Positions 1 to 7,248 of a stretch of DNA of 13,786 nt are shown piece by piece. Under the pieces are notes generated by a model. The model ran no database searches, was not told the origin of the DNA, and saw only the letters and a list, made by a program, of their open reading frames with translations. The stretch lies in assembly GCA_051877895.1 (NCBI GenBank), contig JBJEJI010000045.1, positions 1 to 13,786 on the forward strand. Direction: 5' to 3'. This DNA comes from UBA3775 sp051877895. GTDB lineage: Bacteria > Bacillota > Clostridia > Lachnospirales > Lachnospiraceae. The translations under genes and the position numbers were made by a program. Each line of letters opens with the position of its first letter. Position 1 is the stretch's first letter.

Positions 1-2
1 TT

Positions 3-1265
3 GCGGCAGCTATCAGTCTTTTAAATGAACGGTTCTTTAAAATGCCCAATGATATCGCACTGCTTCTTTTTACGTTTCTGTTTTGTGTTGTCATTAAAGC
101 AACCGGCACATTATTTTACCCGGAAATTCTCGATTATGCATCAGGCTCACTGGATTCCTTTCGCTTTGAATCCTATCTGCTTGACGGAGTTCTTTGCTTC
201 ATGCTTTTTGCCGGAGCCGGAGAGGTACATTTTAACAAATTCACTCTGAACCTGAAAAGTATCACACTGCTGTCCTTCCTGACCACTGCCATTTCCGCAG
301 CACTGTACGGAGCACTGTTCTATCTTGCATCCTGCATTTTTGACTGGGAGCTTAGTATATGGATTTGTATTCTTTTGGGATGTATTGTTTCTCCTACAGA
401 CCCCATTGCAGCAACCGGAATCATGAATAAACTTGGACTTTCCAAAAACGTTACTACTGTAATCGAAAGTGAATCTCTTTTTAACGATGGAATGGGCGTT
501 GCCCTGTTTGCCTTCATAAAAAGTATTGTCACCAATATGGGACAGGAAAACTTCATTATACTTATGTTACGTGAAGTATTGGGCGCAGCCATTGTATCCC
601 TGATAATATCACAATGTCTGCTTTTCATGATAAAACAGTCACGCAAGCCTTTTAATCATATATTAATCAGCCTTCTGGCCGTGTCTTCTTCCTATGTTAT
701 ATGCGAGCTCTGGGAATTTTCAGGAGTCATCGCCGCTGTTCTCTGCGGTATGAGCTTTTCCTATGGAATGGACAAAATGTCACGTTTCCGCCAGATTGTA
801 GACCCGGAGGATTTATATTCCCATTTCTGGGAAGAAATTGACAGCCTTCTTAACAGTGTATTGTTTGTATTAATCGGTCTTTCCGTACTGAAACTGACCC
901 CATCCTTTATTATGCTGCAGACCGGTATTGCAGCCGTAATGGCAGTATTAGTTTCAAGAGCAGTTGGTGTGGCTCTTCCAATGACCTTCAGCAAGAAAAA
1001 AACCATACCCGGTGGATACTGCCTTATGGAATATACCGCACTCATGACATGGAGTGCCCTCAAAGGCGGCTTATCTCTTGCACTGGTATTCAGCACACAG
1101 GAAATACTGCCGGATACAACCTATACCATTCTGCTGAATGCAGCATATATCATCATTTTATTCAGCGTTATTGTTCAGGGAATGACAACAAAAAATATTT
1201 ACCATGCTATCGAGCGACATAAATCCAGGAGAATAAGAAAGGAGAGCAGTATATGCGAATCATAA
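3..1265 (+). CDS. CPA1/NhaP-type Na+/H+ antiporter, 5'-truncated by window edge
   Basis: Integral membrane cation/proton antiporter, probably exchanging Na+ (or K+) for H+. The reading frame is open to the left edge (reading AAISLLNERFFK before the ATG at 42). That ATG has no ribosome binding site, and the residues before it match the usual first helix of this family, so the true start lies outside the window. Counting from the ATG at 42, the ion-binding region is clear: SPTDPIA at 117-123 and ESESLFNDG at 142-150, with the Asn148-Asp149 pair typical of CPA1 antiporters. About ten hydrophobic helices follow one another to the C-terminus. The late-helix motif reads SALKGGLSLAL, with Lys where Arg is usual. 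The C-terminal tail is short and basic, with no fused cytosolic domain. The gene overlaps the downstream TrkA-like gene by 13 bp, which suggests one transcript and coupled translation. The exact ion is not readable from sequence. Confidence 0.9.
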   Translation, partial: AAAISLLNERFFKMPNDIALLLFTFLFCVVIKATGTLFYPEILDYASGSLDSFRFESYLLDGVLCFMLFAGAGEVHFNKFTLNLKSITLLSFLTTAISAALYGALFYLASCIFDWELSIWICILLGCIVSPTDPIAATGIMNKLGLSKNVTTVIESESLFNDGMGVALFAFIKSIVTNMGQENFIILMLREVLGAAIVSLIISQCLLFMIKQSRKPFNHILISLLAVSSSYVICELWEFSGVIAAVLCGMSFSYGMDKMSRFRQIVDPEDLYSHFWEEIDSLLNSVLFVLIGLSVLKLTPSFIMLQTGIAAVMAVLVSRAVGVALPMTFSKKKTIPGGYCLMEYTALMTWSALKGGLSLALVFSTQEILPDTTYTILLNAAYIIILFSVIVQGMTTKNIYHAIERHKSRRIRKESSICES

Positions 1266-2620
1266 TTGTAGGGGCGGGCAGAACCACCGAGGCTCTTATT
1301 CAGCATCTTGAAAAAAGCAGCCACGATGTAATTATTGTTGATAAAGATAAAAAAAAGGTAGAGGCCATTACAAACCATTACAGTGTAAATGGTGTATGCG
1401 GCAGTGGAGCTTCCAGAGAAGTTCTGCTTTCTGCAAATGCGGATACTGCTGACGTTATTATCAGCCTGACACCTGTTGACGAAATCAATCTCCTTGCCTG
1501 CTCAATGGCAAAGAGTCTTGGAACTCGTTATGCTGTTGCTGAAATTGAACGCAGTGAATTGATTTGTGATGAAGCCTATTTAAAAGAAAGTTTTAATATT
1601 GACCACATTCTGACTCCAAAGAAGATTATAGCGTCAGACATTGCCGACCAGATATATTTCAATGCTGCCAACCGTGTTGAAACATTTTTTGATTCCAGAG
1701 TGCTGTTGGCAGAAATAACAGTGGATAAAGACAGTATTCTTGCCGACGCTAAGTTAAAGGATATCAAACAGCTGTTAAACGCAGATTTTCTTATTTTCGG
1801 AGTTTTGCGTAATGACAAGTTAATGGTTCCAAAGGGCGAATTTTTACTGAAGGCCGGAGATGCTATCGGTATAATTGCCAACAAAGACGAAATGACAGGC
1901 CTGTTTTCAAGGGTAGATCTGGTCAGAAGCCCGGTTCGCTCGGTTATGTTAATCGGCGGCGGAGAGCTTGGTGCCACACTTGCAAAACAGCTTCTGGAGC
2001 ATAAAATTACGGTCAAACTTGTTGATAATAATCGCAACCGCTGTGAAGAACTTCTTGAGGAGCTGCCAAAGGCCAAAGTTATCTATGGAAACGGAACTGA
2101 TGTTACTCTTTTAGACAAGGAGGGTATCGGTAAATGTAATGCCTGCATCTGCACTACCGGAAGTGATGAAACCAACCTGTTATCATCCCTTATTGCATGG
2201 ACTAACGGAGTCAATAACATAATTACAAAAATCAAAACCTCTTCTTATGAAAAGGTTCTCCGCAAGGTTACCATTAATATTACCGTCTCTCCTGCCCGAA
2301 TGGTTTCCGAAAAGCTTTTAGCCCGACTTTCATCTCTGCAAAACGCACATCAGAGTCTTGAAATGTGCCGGTATTACTCCCTTGGCTCCGCCATGCTAAA
2401 AATCAGTGAATTTCACGTTTCTTCCGACTTTTCCATGGCCGGTATACAGCTTAAGAGTGAAAACATGAAGCTAAAAAAGGGCATTATTATCGGAGCAATC
2501 GAGAGAAACGGAACCACCATTATTCCGGGCGGAAATGATATAATCTGTGCGGACGACAGAGTTCTGGTCCTCTCGGAGAGCAATGTGGAAATAAATGTTC
2601 TTTCTGATATATTTCAGTGA
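1253..2620 (+). CDS. TrkA-like potassium/cation transport regulator with two RCK domains
   Basis: Cytosolic nucleotide-binding regulatory subunit of the KTN/RCK family, 455 aa, the usual TrkA length. It shows the tandem layout RCK_N (about 1-115), RCK_C (about 145-220), RCK_N (about 228-345), RCK_C (about 375-447). The second Rossmann fold has an intact glycine motif, GGGELG at 235-240, with Asp258 at the end of the next strand. The first reads GAGRTT at 7-12, so the third glycine is replaced by Thr12, while Asp30 and Asp32 remain. The start is set by AAAGGAG at 1238-1244, eight bases before the ATG, inside the end of the antiporter gene. In TrkA/KtrA systems such proteins gate TrkH/KtrB channels. 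No channel subunit is visible here, so the likely partner is the co-transcribed antiporter. That pairing is inference; a distant TrkH partner remains possible. Confidence 0.9.
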   Translation: MRIIIVGAGRTTEALIQHLEKSSHDVIIVDKDKKKVEAITNHYSVNGVCGSGASREVLLSANADTADVIISLTPVDEINLLACSMAKSLGTRYAVAEIERSELICDEAYLKESFNIDHILTPKKIIASDIADQIYFNAANRVETFFDSRVLLAEITVDKDSILADAKLKDIKQLLNADFLIFGVLRNDKLMVPKGEFLLKAGDAIGIIANKDEMTGLFSRVDLVRSPVRSVMLIGGGELGATLAKQLLEHKITVKLVDNNRNRCEELLEELPKAKVIYGNGTDVTLLDKEGIGKCNACICTTGSDETNLLSSLIAWTNGVNNIITKIKTSSYEKVLRKVTINITVSPARMVSEKLLARLSSLQNAHQSLEMCRYYSLGSAMLKISEFHVSSDFSMAGIQLKSENMKLKKGIIIGAIERNGTTIIPGGNDIICADDRVLVLSESNVEINVLSDIFQ

Positions 2621-2642
2621 AATCATCTGTCACATGTACGGT

Positions 2643-3851
2643 TTACAGGTTCACCCTTATGGACCACACTTCTTCCATTACACCGTAAACCAAAGTGTCA
2701 TAAGTTTTTCCGTAGTATCTTTCAATGCTTTCAAAGCAACCAAAAATTTCCTGAGACTGGATTGCCTGCATAAAACTGTCATAAACGGCCTGAGTTGTGC
2801 AATGGATTTCCACGAAATCCCTGCCCTCTCTGTATGCTTTTAAAAACATTTTATCCAGGTCATCAATACGAAATGCACTAAGCTCATATCCATTGTAGAT
2901 ATAATAGTTATATTTTCCACCGGTGCACTCCGGAAGCGGATACGTCACATCTTCTGAGTGATTTCTGGAAATCGTGTTATAGTCCACAAGGCAATATGCA
3001 TAGCTTTTGGTTTCATTTTCGCTTTTCGGGTCGCACCAGGTAAGGTCCAAAGCATAGTAAGAGCCATCCAGCTTTACATAATTCCATGCATGTCCCTCAC
3101 CCTCAGCTTTACCGGTAATATAAAGACAATCAATCCCCATACTGTTAAGCAGATACTGAACTGTTTTGCTGTAACCTTCGCACAAAGCCTTCTGTTTTAA
3201 AAGTGTGCCATAAATGCTACAGGACAATTCCAGATTTTCAGTCAGATTTCCGTCCCGGTAATCGTTGTAGCTGTTAATATCATAATCCGTATTGTCGATT
3301 ATATAATCAAATACATACATTACTTTTTCATAATCGGTTTTGCCGTCTACCTTCTTAACAATAGCTGCTTTTACGGTTTCTATTCCCTGTGCCATGTCTA
3401 AAACGCTTTCTTTATCGTAAACATAGTAAGGAATACAGTCCGTGGCTATGTCTCCGCTACTGTAAACCTCGCAATTGTTATATATCCAGAAAAGCTCCGG
3501 ATAGTCATTACGCATACAGCTGTAAATTACCCTCAGCTCATCCATGGTTATGTTGCAGCTTTTTATATCTATTCTTGATGCAAAGGAACAAATGCCCATC
3601 AACAGTCTTTCATAGGCCTCTTTTTCATTATCGGTCAGATAATTATAGGCATATCTCCCCGTTTCCGGATGAACGAATTCGTTTATTTCATCCGGCACGT
3701 CTGATGGCCCATATACTTTGCCCTCCGGGAGTTCGGATATTGTGCCGTTTATAATAGGAAGCACGTAATCTGTCACAATATTTCCAATCATAAAGCAACA
3801 GGCCACCATACATATAAAAACAGTTATTTTTGATAATACACTTTTTTTCAA
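2643..3851 (-). CDS. Membrane-anchored transglutaminase-like domain protein
   Basis: A 402-aa protein whose N-terminal hydrophobic segment (about residues 8-34, after a basic MKKSVLSK) should act as a signal anchor, leaving the rest outside the cell. Residues about 170-275 form a transglutaminase-like (papain-fold) core. The catalytic triad is visible as Cys224 in KALCEGYSK, His254 in GEGHAWN and Asp269 in YALDLTW. Many clostridial proteins of this type are uncharacterised and may act as proteases or amidases rather than crosslinkers. The start is a TTG at 3851-3849, supported by GGAGGAG at 3856-3862 just upstream; no in-frame ATG fits better. The gene stands alone, convergent with the trkA-like gene (22 bp between stops), and has no obvious functional link to its neighbours. 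Substrate unknown. Confidence 0.8.
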   Translation of the reverse strand: MKKSVLSKITVFICMVACCFMIGNIVTDYVLPIINGTISELPEGKVYGPSDVPDEINEFVHPETGRYAYNYLTDNEKEAYERLLMGICSFASRIDIKSCNITMDELRVIYSCMRNDYPELFWIYNNCEVYSSGDIATDCIPYYVYDKESVLDMAQGIETVKAAIVKKVDGKTDYEKVMYVFDYIIDNTDYDINSYNDYRDGNLTENLELSCSIYGTLLKQKALCEGYSKTVQYLLNSMGIDCLYITGKAEGEGHAWNYVKLDGSYYALDLTWCDPKSENETKSYAYCLVDYNTISRNHSEDVTYPLPECTGGKYNYYIYNGYELSAFRIDDLDKMFLKAYREGRDFVEIHCTTQAVYDSFMQAIQSQEIFGCFESIERYYGKTYDTLVYGVMEEVWSIRVNL

Positions 3852-3979
3852 ACGGCTCCTCCAAATTTTTGAATATTAACAAAAGAGAACCAAACCAGCT
3901 GTAAGAAACACTCCTTAGTATGCCAATTTGATTCTCAATATTCGTTCCATGATTAAATTAAATATGATCATCCGGCTTT

Positions 3980-4010
3980 CATTGGAAAACTGTAAATTAT
4001 GTTTCCAATG
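3980..4010 (-). terminator. Weak AT-rich stem-loop after pdxT
   Basis: A perfect 9-bp inverted repeat, CATTGGAAA (3980-3988) and TTTCCAATG (4002-4010) with a 13-nt loop, begins five bases past the pdxT stop codon. No run of U follows in the transcript direction, so it is at best a weak or Rho-assisted terminator, or an mRNA 3'-end stabiliser. Confidence 0.3.
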
Positions 4011-4015
4011 TCATT

Positions 4016-4606
4016 TTACCTGTTGCCGGCACACATGTCAAGAAACATGGTATGGATTCTTGTATCACTGCCCAGTTCCGGATGAAATGCAAGACCAATC
4101 TGGTTTTTATAGCGTACACCTACGATTTTTTCATCAACCTCAGCAATTACCTGAACCTGCTTAGCTGCTTTTTCTACATAAGGTGCACGGATAAAAATCA
4201 TTTCATAATTGCCCACACCTTCAATTTCCTTTGTAGTCATAAAGCTGCCCAGCTGTCTTCCGTAAGCATTTCTTCTTACGGTTACCGGAAGTGTTCCGAA
4301 ATATACATTATCATCATTACTGATTTTCTCAGAAAGAAGGATCAGTCCGGCGCAGGTAGCAAGCACAGGTGTGCCTGCCTCAAGCTGCTCCTTAATTGTA
4401 TCAAACATATCAAGCTCTTTTAAAAGCTTGCCCTGTACCGTGCTTTCTCCTCCGGGAAGAACAAATCCATCGAAATGACCGGCAAGGTCTTCTTTCTGTC
4501 GCAATTCAACACATTCCACACCACCCTCATATTCAGATGACAGGCTGTTAAGCATCATTTCATGCTCAATGAATGCGCCCTGTACTGCTAAAACTCCGAT
4601 TCTCAT
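4016..4606 (-). CDS. pdxT: Pyridoxal 5'-phosphate synthase, glutaminase subunit PdxT
   Basis: Class I glutamine amidotransferase subunit (196 aa, normal length) of the deoxyxylulose-independent PLP synthase. It hydrolyses glutamine and channels ammonia to PdxS in the cytosolic 12+12 complex. It opens with the family signature MRIGVLAVQGAF and has the oxyanion-region motif PGGEST at 51-56. The nucleophile is Cys85 in LATCAGL, and the other triad members are His175 and Glu177 in AFHPEL. It lies 68 bp after pdxS on the same strand, and the two form the standard pdxST operon. The ribosome binding site is modest (GGTGAAG close to the ATG). A small AT-rich hairpin follows the stop codon. Confidence 0.96.
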   Translation of the reverse strand: MRIGVLAVQGAFIEHEMMLNSLSSEYEGGVECVELRQKEDLAGHFDGFVLPGGESTVQGKLLKELDMFDTIKEQLEAGTPVLATCAGLILLSEKISNDDNVYFGTLPVTVRRNAYGRQLGSFMTTKEIEGVGNYEMIFIRAPYVEKAAKQVQVIAEVDEKIVGVRYKNQIGLAFHPELGSDTRIHTMFLDMCAGNR

Positions 4607-4674
4607 AACTTCACCGTGATTCCTTATTAGTTATTCCTTATAATTTATCTTCAACCTGCATGACAGCTAACTGA

Positions 4675-5547
4675 TTACTGGCCTCTTTCTTCCATAATCA
4701 GTTTGATTTCCTGCTCGTTGATACCTACCATTGCTTCACCAAGATCTTCGGAAAGCTCTGCAATAAGCTTAGCATCCTTGTAGTTGGTTACTGCCTTAAC
4801 AATAGCATTTGCTCTCTTCTCAGGGTCTCCGGACTTGAAGATACCGGAACCGACAAATACACCTTCTGCACCAAGCTGCATCATAAGTGCTGCATCTGCA
4901 GGAGTTGCAACACCACCTGCTGCGAAATTAACAACAGGAAGTTTTCCGTTTTCATGTACATAAAGCACGAGATCGTAAGGAACTCTCAGTTCTTTTGCTG
5001 CTTCATATAATTCATCTTCACGCATGGAAGTGATTCTTGCGATTTCAGCATTCATCTTTCTCATGTGTCTTACAGCCTGAACTACATCGCCTGTTCCCGG
5101 TTCACCCTTTGTTCTGATCATGGATGCTCCTTCGTTAATTCTTCTCAGTGCCTCGCCTAAATCTCTTGCACCGCAAACAAAAGGAACCTTGAACTGCTTT
5201 TTGTCAATATGATATAAATCGTCTGCAGGGGAAAGAACTTCACTTTCATCAATGTAGTCAATTTCAATTGCTTCGAGAATCTGTGCTTCTACGAAATGAC
5301 CGATACGACATTTTGCCATAACAGGAATAGAAACTGCTTCCTGAATTCCCTTAATCATTTTAGGGTCGCTCATTCTTGAAACGCCACCTGCTGCACGAAT
5401 GTCAGCCGGAATTCTTTCAAGTGCCATTACCGCACATGCACCTGCTGCTTCGGCAATCTTTGCCTGCTCAGGTGTTGTAACGTCCATAATAACGCCACCC
5501 TTTAACATCTGTGCCAGCTGTTTGTTTAAATCATATCTGTTTTCCAT
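4675..5547 (-). CDS. pdxS: Pyridoxal 5'-phosphate synthase subunit PdxS
   Basis: Catalytic TIM-barrel subunit (290 aa) that makes PLP from ribose 5-phosphate, glyceraldehyde 3-phosphate and ammonia supplied by PdxT. Family motifs are intact: GGVIMDV near the N-terminus with Asp22, MAKCRIGH with the substrate-binding Lys79, and IRTKGEPGTG with Lys147, the second lysine that carries the intermediate. The C-terminal phosphate-binding segment AEGVFVGSGIFKS is also present. The start is supported by GGAGG at 5557-5561, nine bases before the ATG. It is the first gene of pdxST and is transcribed away from pdxR, whose product is expected to activate it in response to low PLP. The activator role is known for the family; here it rests on position and the repeated boxes in the shared gap. 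Confidence 0.97.
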   Translation of the reverse strand: MENRYDLNKQLAQMLKGGVIMDVTTPEQAKIAEAAGACAVMALERIPADIRAAGGVSRMSDPKMIKGIQEAVSIPVMAKCRIGHFVEAQILEAIEIDYIDESEVLSPADDLYHIDKKQFKVPFVCGARDLGEALRRINEGASMIRTKGEPGTGDVVQAVRHMRKMNAEIARITSMREDELYEAAKELRVPYDLVLYVHENGKLPVVNFAAGGVATPADAALMMQLGAEGVFVGSGIFKSGDPEKRANAIVKAVTNYKDAKLIAELSEDLGEAMVGINEQEIKLIMEERGQ

Positions 5548-5621
5548 TTTTTAATGCCTCCGTAATTTAAGAATTTTTACATTGTTGTTGATTATTCTAA
5601 ATAATTAGTTATAACCCTTTG

Positions 5622-5650
5622 TTGTAAATTGATTCGATATATAGTATAAT
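5622..5650 (+). promoter_or_regulatory. Sigma-A type promoter for pdxR
   Basis: TTGTAA (-35, 5622-5627) is separated by exactly 17 bases from a perfect TATAAT (-10, 5645-5650). Transcription should start near 5657, inside the first TGACCATA box, which fits autorepression by PdxR. The opposite-strand promoter for pdxST is less clear. A TTTACA at 5628-5623 on the - strand has no good -10 at normal spacing, as would be expected of an activator-dependent promoter. Confidence 0.7.
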
Positions 5651-5654
5651 CAAT

Positions 5655-5720
5655 TCTGACCATAAGAAAATAGTCAATTTGATTAAATTCAATATGGTCA
5701 GATTGGAGAATTGACCATAT
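5655..5720. promoter_or_regulatory. Probable PdxR operator: three TGACCATA boxes
   Basis: Box 1 is TCTGACCATA (5655-5664), box 2 is its exact reverse complement TATGGTCAGA (5693-5702), and box 3 is TGACCATA (5712-5719). Boxes 1 and 3 are direct repeats 55 bp apart. Boxes 2 and 3 form an inverted repeat with 9-bp arms (5692-5700 and 5712-5720) and 11 bp between them, about two helical turns centre to centre. A degenerate fourth half-site, TAGTCAATT, lies at 5671-5679. MocR-type regulators are known to bind mixed direct and inverted repeats between divergent genes, so this is most likely where PdxR binds. Box 3 overlaps the pdxR start codon. Confidence 0.7.
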
Positions 5721-7248
5721 GCTAACCTATACTTTTGATTTAAATTCCCAGACTCCCCTGTACCTTCAGCTTTATAACCTTATTAAAAAAGATGTTCTTA
5801 CCCAGGTTTTAAAGCCGGACGAACATCTTCCTTCTAAAAGAAGCTTTGCCAAAAATCTGGGAATCAGCACAATAACCATAGAAAATGCCTATGCCCAGCT
5901 CATGGCAGAGGGTTATATCTATTCCCTTCCCAAGAAGGGTTATTTTGTTGCCGACCTTACTGACCGCAGGGGATTTTTCGGAAGCTATGAAAGCATCCCG
6001 TCTTTGCCACTTACTACTCACGATACAGCAAATAGTCATAAAGCAAAGGGGTGTAGTTCGGTAAACAGTAACGGATTGCCTGAATATACAGATAATGCTT
6101 TGGGAAGTAATACAGAACAGTTCTCTGAAGATGCTAATTATCATCTTCTTGCAGACTTTACCAGCAACCGGACAAATCCGGACAATTTCCCTTTTTCCAT
6201 ATGGTCAAAAATCTTAAGAGAAGAATTATCAGAAAATAAATATGCCTTAATGGCAAAATCACCAAGCTGCGGCATATATAAGCTGCGCCGCTCAATTGCC
6301 GCCCATCTTAAAGCCTTTCGTGGCATGATGGTAGCACCCGAACAGATTATAATAGGTGCCGGTACGGACTATCTGTATGGTCTGATTATCCAGCTACTGG
6401 GCAGAGACAAGATTTACTGTGTGGAAAATCCCGGTTATAAAAATATCACACAGATTTACAGCCACAATAATGTAAATTACTGTCATGCGGACATGGACAA
6501 ATCCGGACTTTCTGTTTCAGCTCTCCGTGATACCAATGCCCACATTGTACATATCAGCCCGACACACCATTTTCCAACAGGAATAACCATGCCCATAAGC
6601 AGAAGATATGAACTTCTTAACTGGGCCGCCGAGGATAAAGAAAGATATATTATCGAAGACGATTATGACAGCGAGTTTCGTCTGACCGGAAATCCAATTC
6701 CATCCCTGCAAAGTATTGATGAAGGTGAGAAGGTAATTTATATCAACACCTTTTCCAAGTCCCTGGCCTCCACCATTCGTATAAGTTACATGGTGCTGCC
6801 CCCACATCTTATGGAGAGATTTAATTCAGAGCTGTCCTTTTATTCATGTACAGTATCAAATTTTGAGCAGTATACCCTTGCAGAATTTATTGACCGTGGA
6901 TATTTTGAAAAGCACATTAACCGCATGCGTCTGTATTACGGTAGGCAGCGTGAAGCTTTGTTAAATGCAATAAAAAAGAGTCCCCTGGCCGATTATATTA
7001 CAATCATAGAGGAGGACTCCGGATTACATTTCCTTATTAAAATCAAAACGCAGCTTCCGGATGAAGTTCTCATAGAGAGATTTCTTGCCGAGAAAATACG
7101 CATAACGGAGCTTAGCAGGTATTATAACACTCCGGCTCCTGAAGCTGCCCACACCTTTATCATAAACTATTCAAACATTGATACCGGAAAACTTTCTGAG
7201 ATTATTCAGGTTATGGTCCGCATACTGCTAAACTTACCTGCTCTTTAA
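5719..7248 (+). CDS. pdxR: PdxR, MocR-family (GntR/aminotransferase-fold) regulator of PLP synthesis
   Basis: Transcription factor of 509 aa with two parts. An N-terminal GntR-type winged helix-turn-helix (about 1-78) contains LPSKRSFAKNLGISTITIE. After a polar linker (about 80-140) comes a fold-type I aminotransferase-like effector domain that binds PLP. The cofactor lysine should be Lys347 in TFSKSLA. The supporting PLP-site residues are EDDYDSEF at 313-320 and SPTHHFPTG at 280-288. PdxR proteins sense PLP and control pdxST, usually activating it and repressing their own gene. The divergent position next to pdxST supports this assignment over other MocR types such as GabR or TauR. GGAG at 5704-5707 precedes the ATG. 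The 3' end overlaps the convergent SGNH gene by 38 bp. Confidence 0.93.
   Translation: MLTYTFDLNSQTPLYLQLYNLIKKDVLTQVLKPDEHLPSKRSFAKNLGISTITIENAYAQLMAEGYIYSLPKKGYFVADLTDRRGFFGSYESIPSLPLTTHDTANSHKAKGCSSVNSNGLPEYTDNALGSNTEQFSEDANYHLLADFTSNRTNPDNFPFSIWSKILREELSENKYALMAKSPSCGIYKLRRSIAAHLKAFRGMMVAPEQIIIGAGTDYLYGLIIQLLGRDKIYCVENPGYKNITQIYSHNNVNYCHADMDKSGLSVSALRDTNAHIVHISPTHHFPTGITMPISRRYELLNWAAEDKERYIIEDDYDSEFRLTGNPIPSLQSIDEGEKVIYINTFSKSLASTIRISYMVLPPHLMERFNSELSFYSCTVSNFEQYTLAEFIDRGYFEKHINRMRLYYGRQREALLNAIKKSPLADYITIIEEDSGLHFLIKIKTQLPDEVLIERFLAEKIRITELSRYYNTPAPEAAHTFIINYSNIDTGKLSEIIQVMVRILLNLPAL

Noticed and set aside
42..1265. Treating the ATG at 42 as the true start of the antiporter gene.
   Set aside because: There is no ribosome binding site before it, and the frame is open to the window edge with residues typical of the first helix.
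1576..2076. A 166-codon open frame antisense to the trkA-like gene.
   Set aside because: It lies wholly within a well-supported gene, has no ribosome binding site and shows no recognisable domain; the sequence is Ser/Leu-rich antisense translation.
2637..2693. A possible terminator between the trkA-like gene and the transglutaminase gene (GGTTTAC 2640-2646 and GTAAACC 2687-2693).
   Set aside because: The arms are 40 bp apart, only 7 bp long and lie inside coding sequence with no T-tract.
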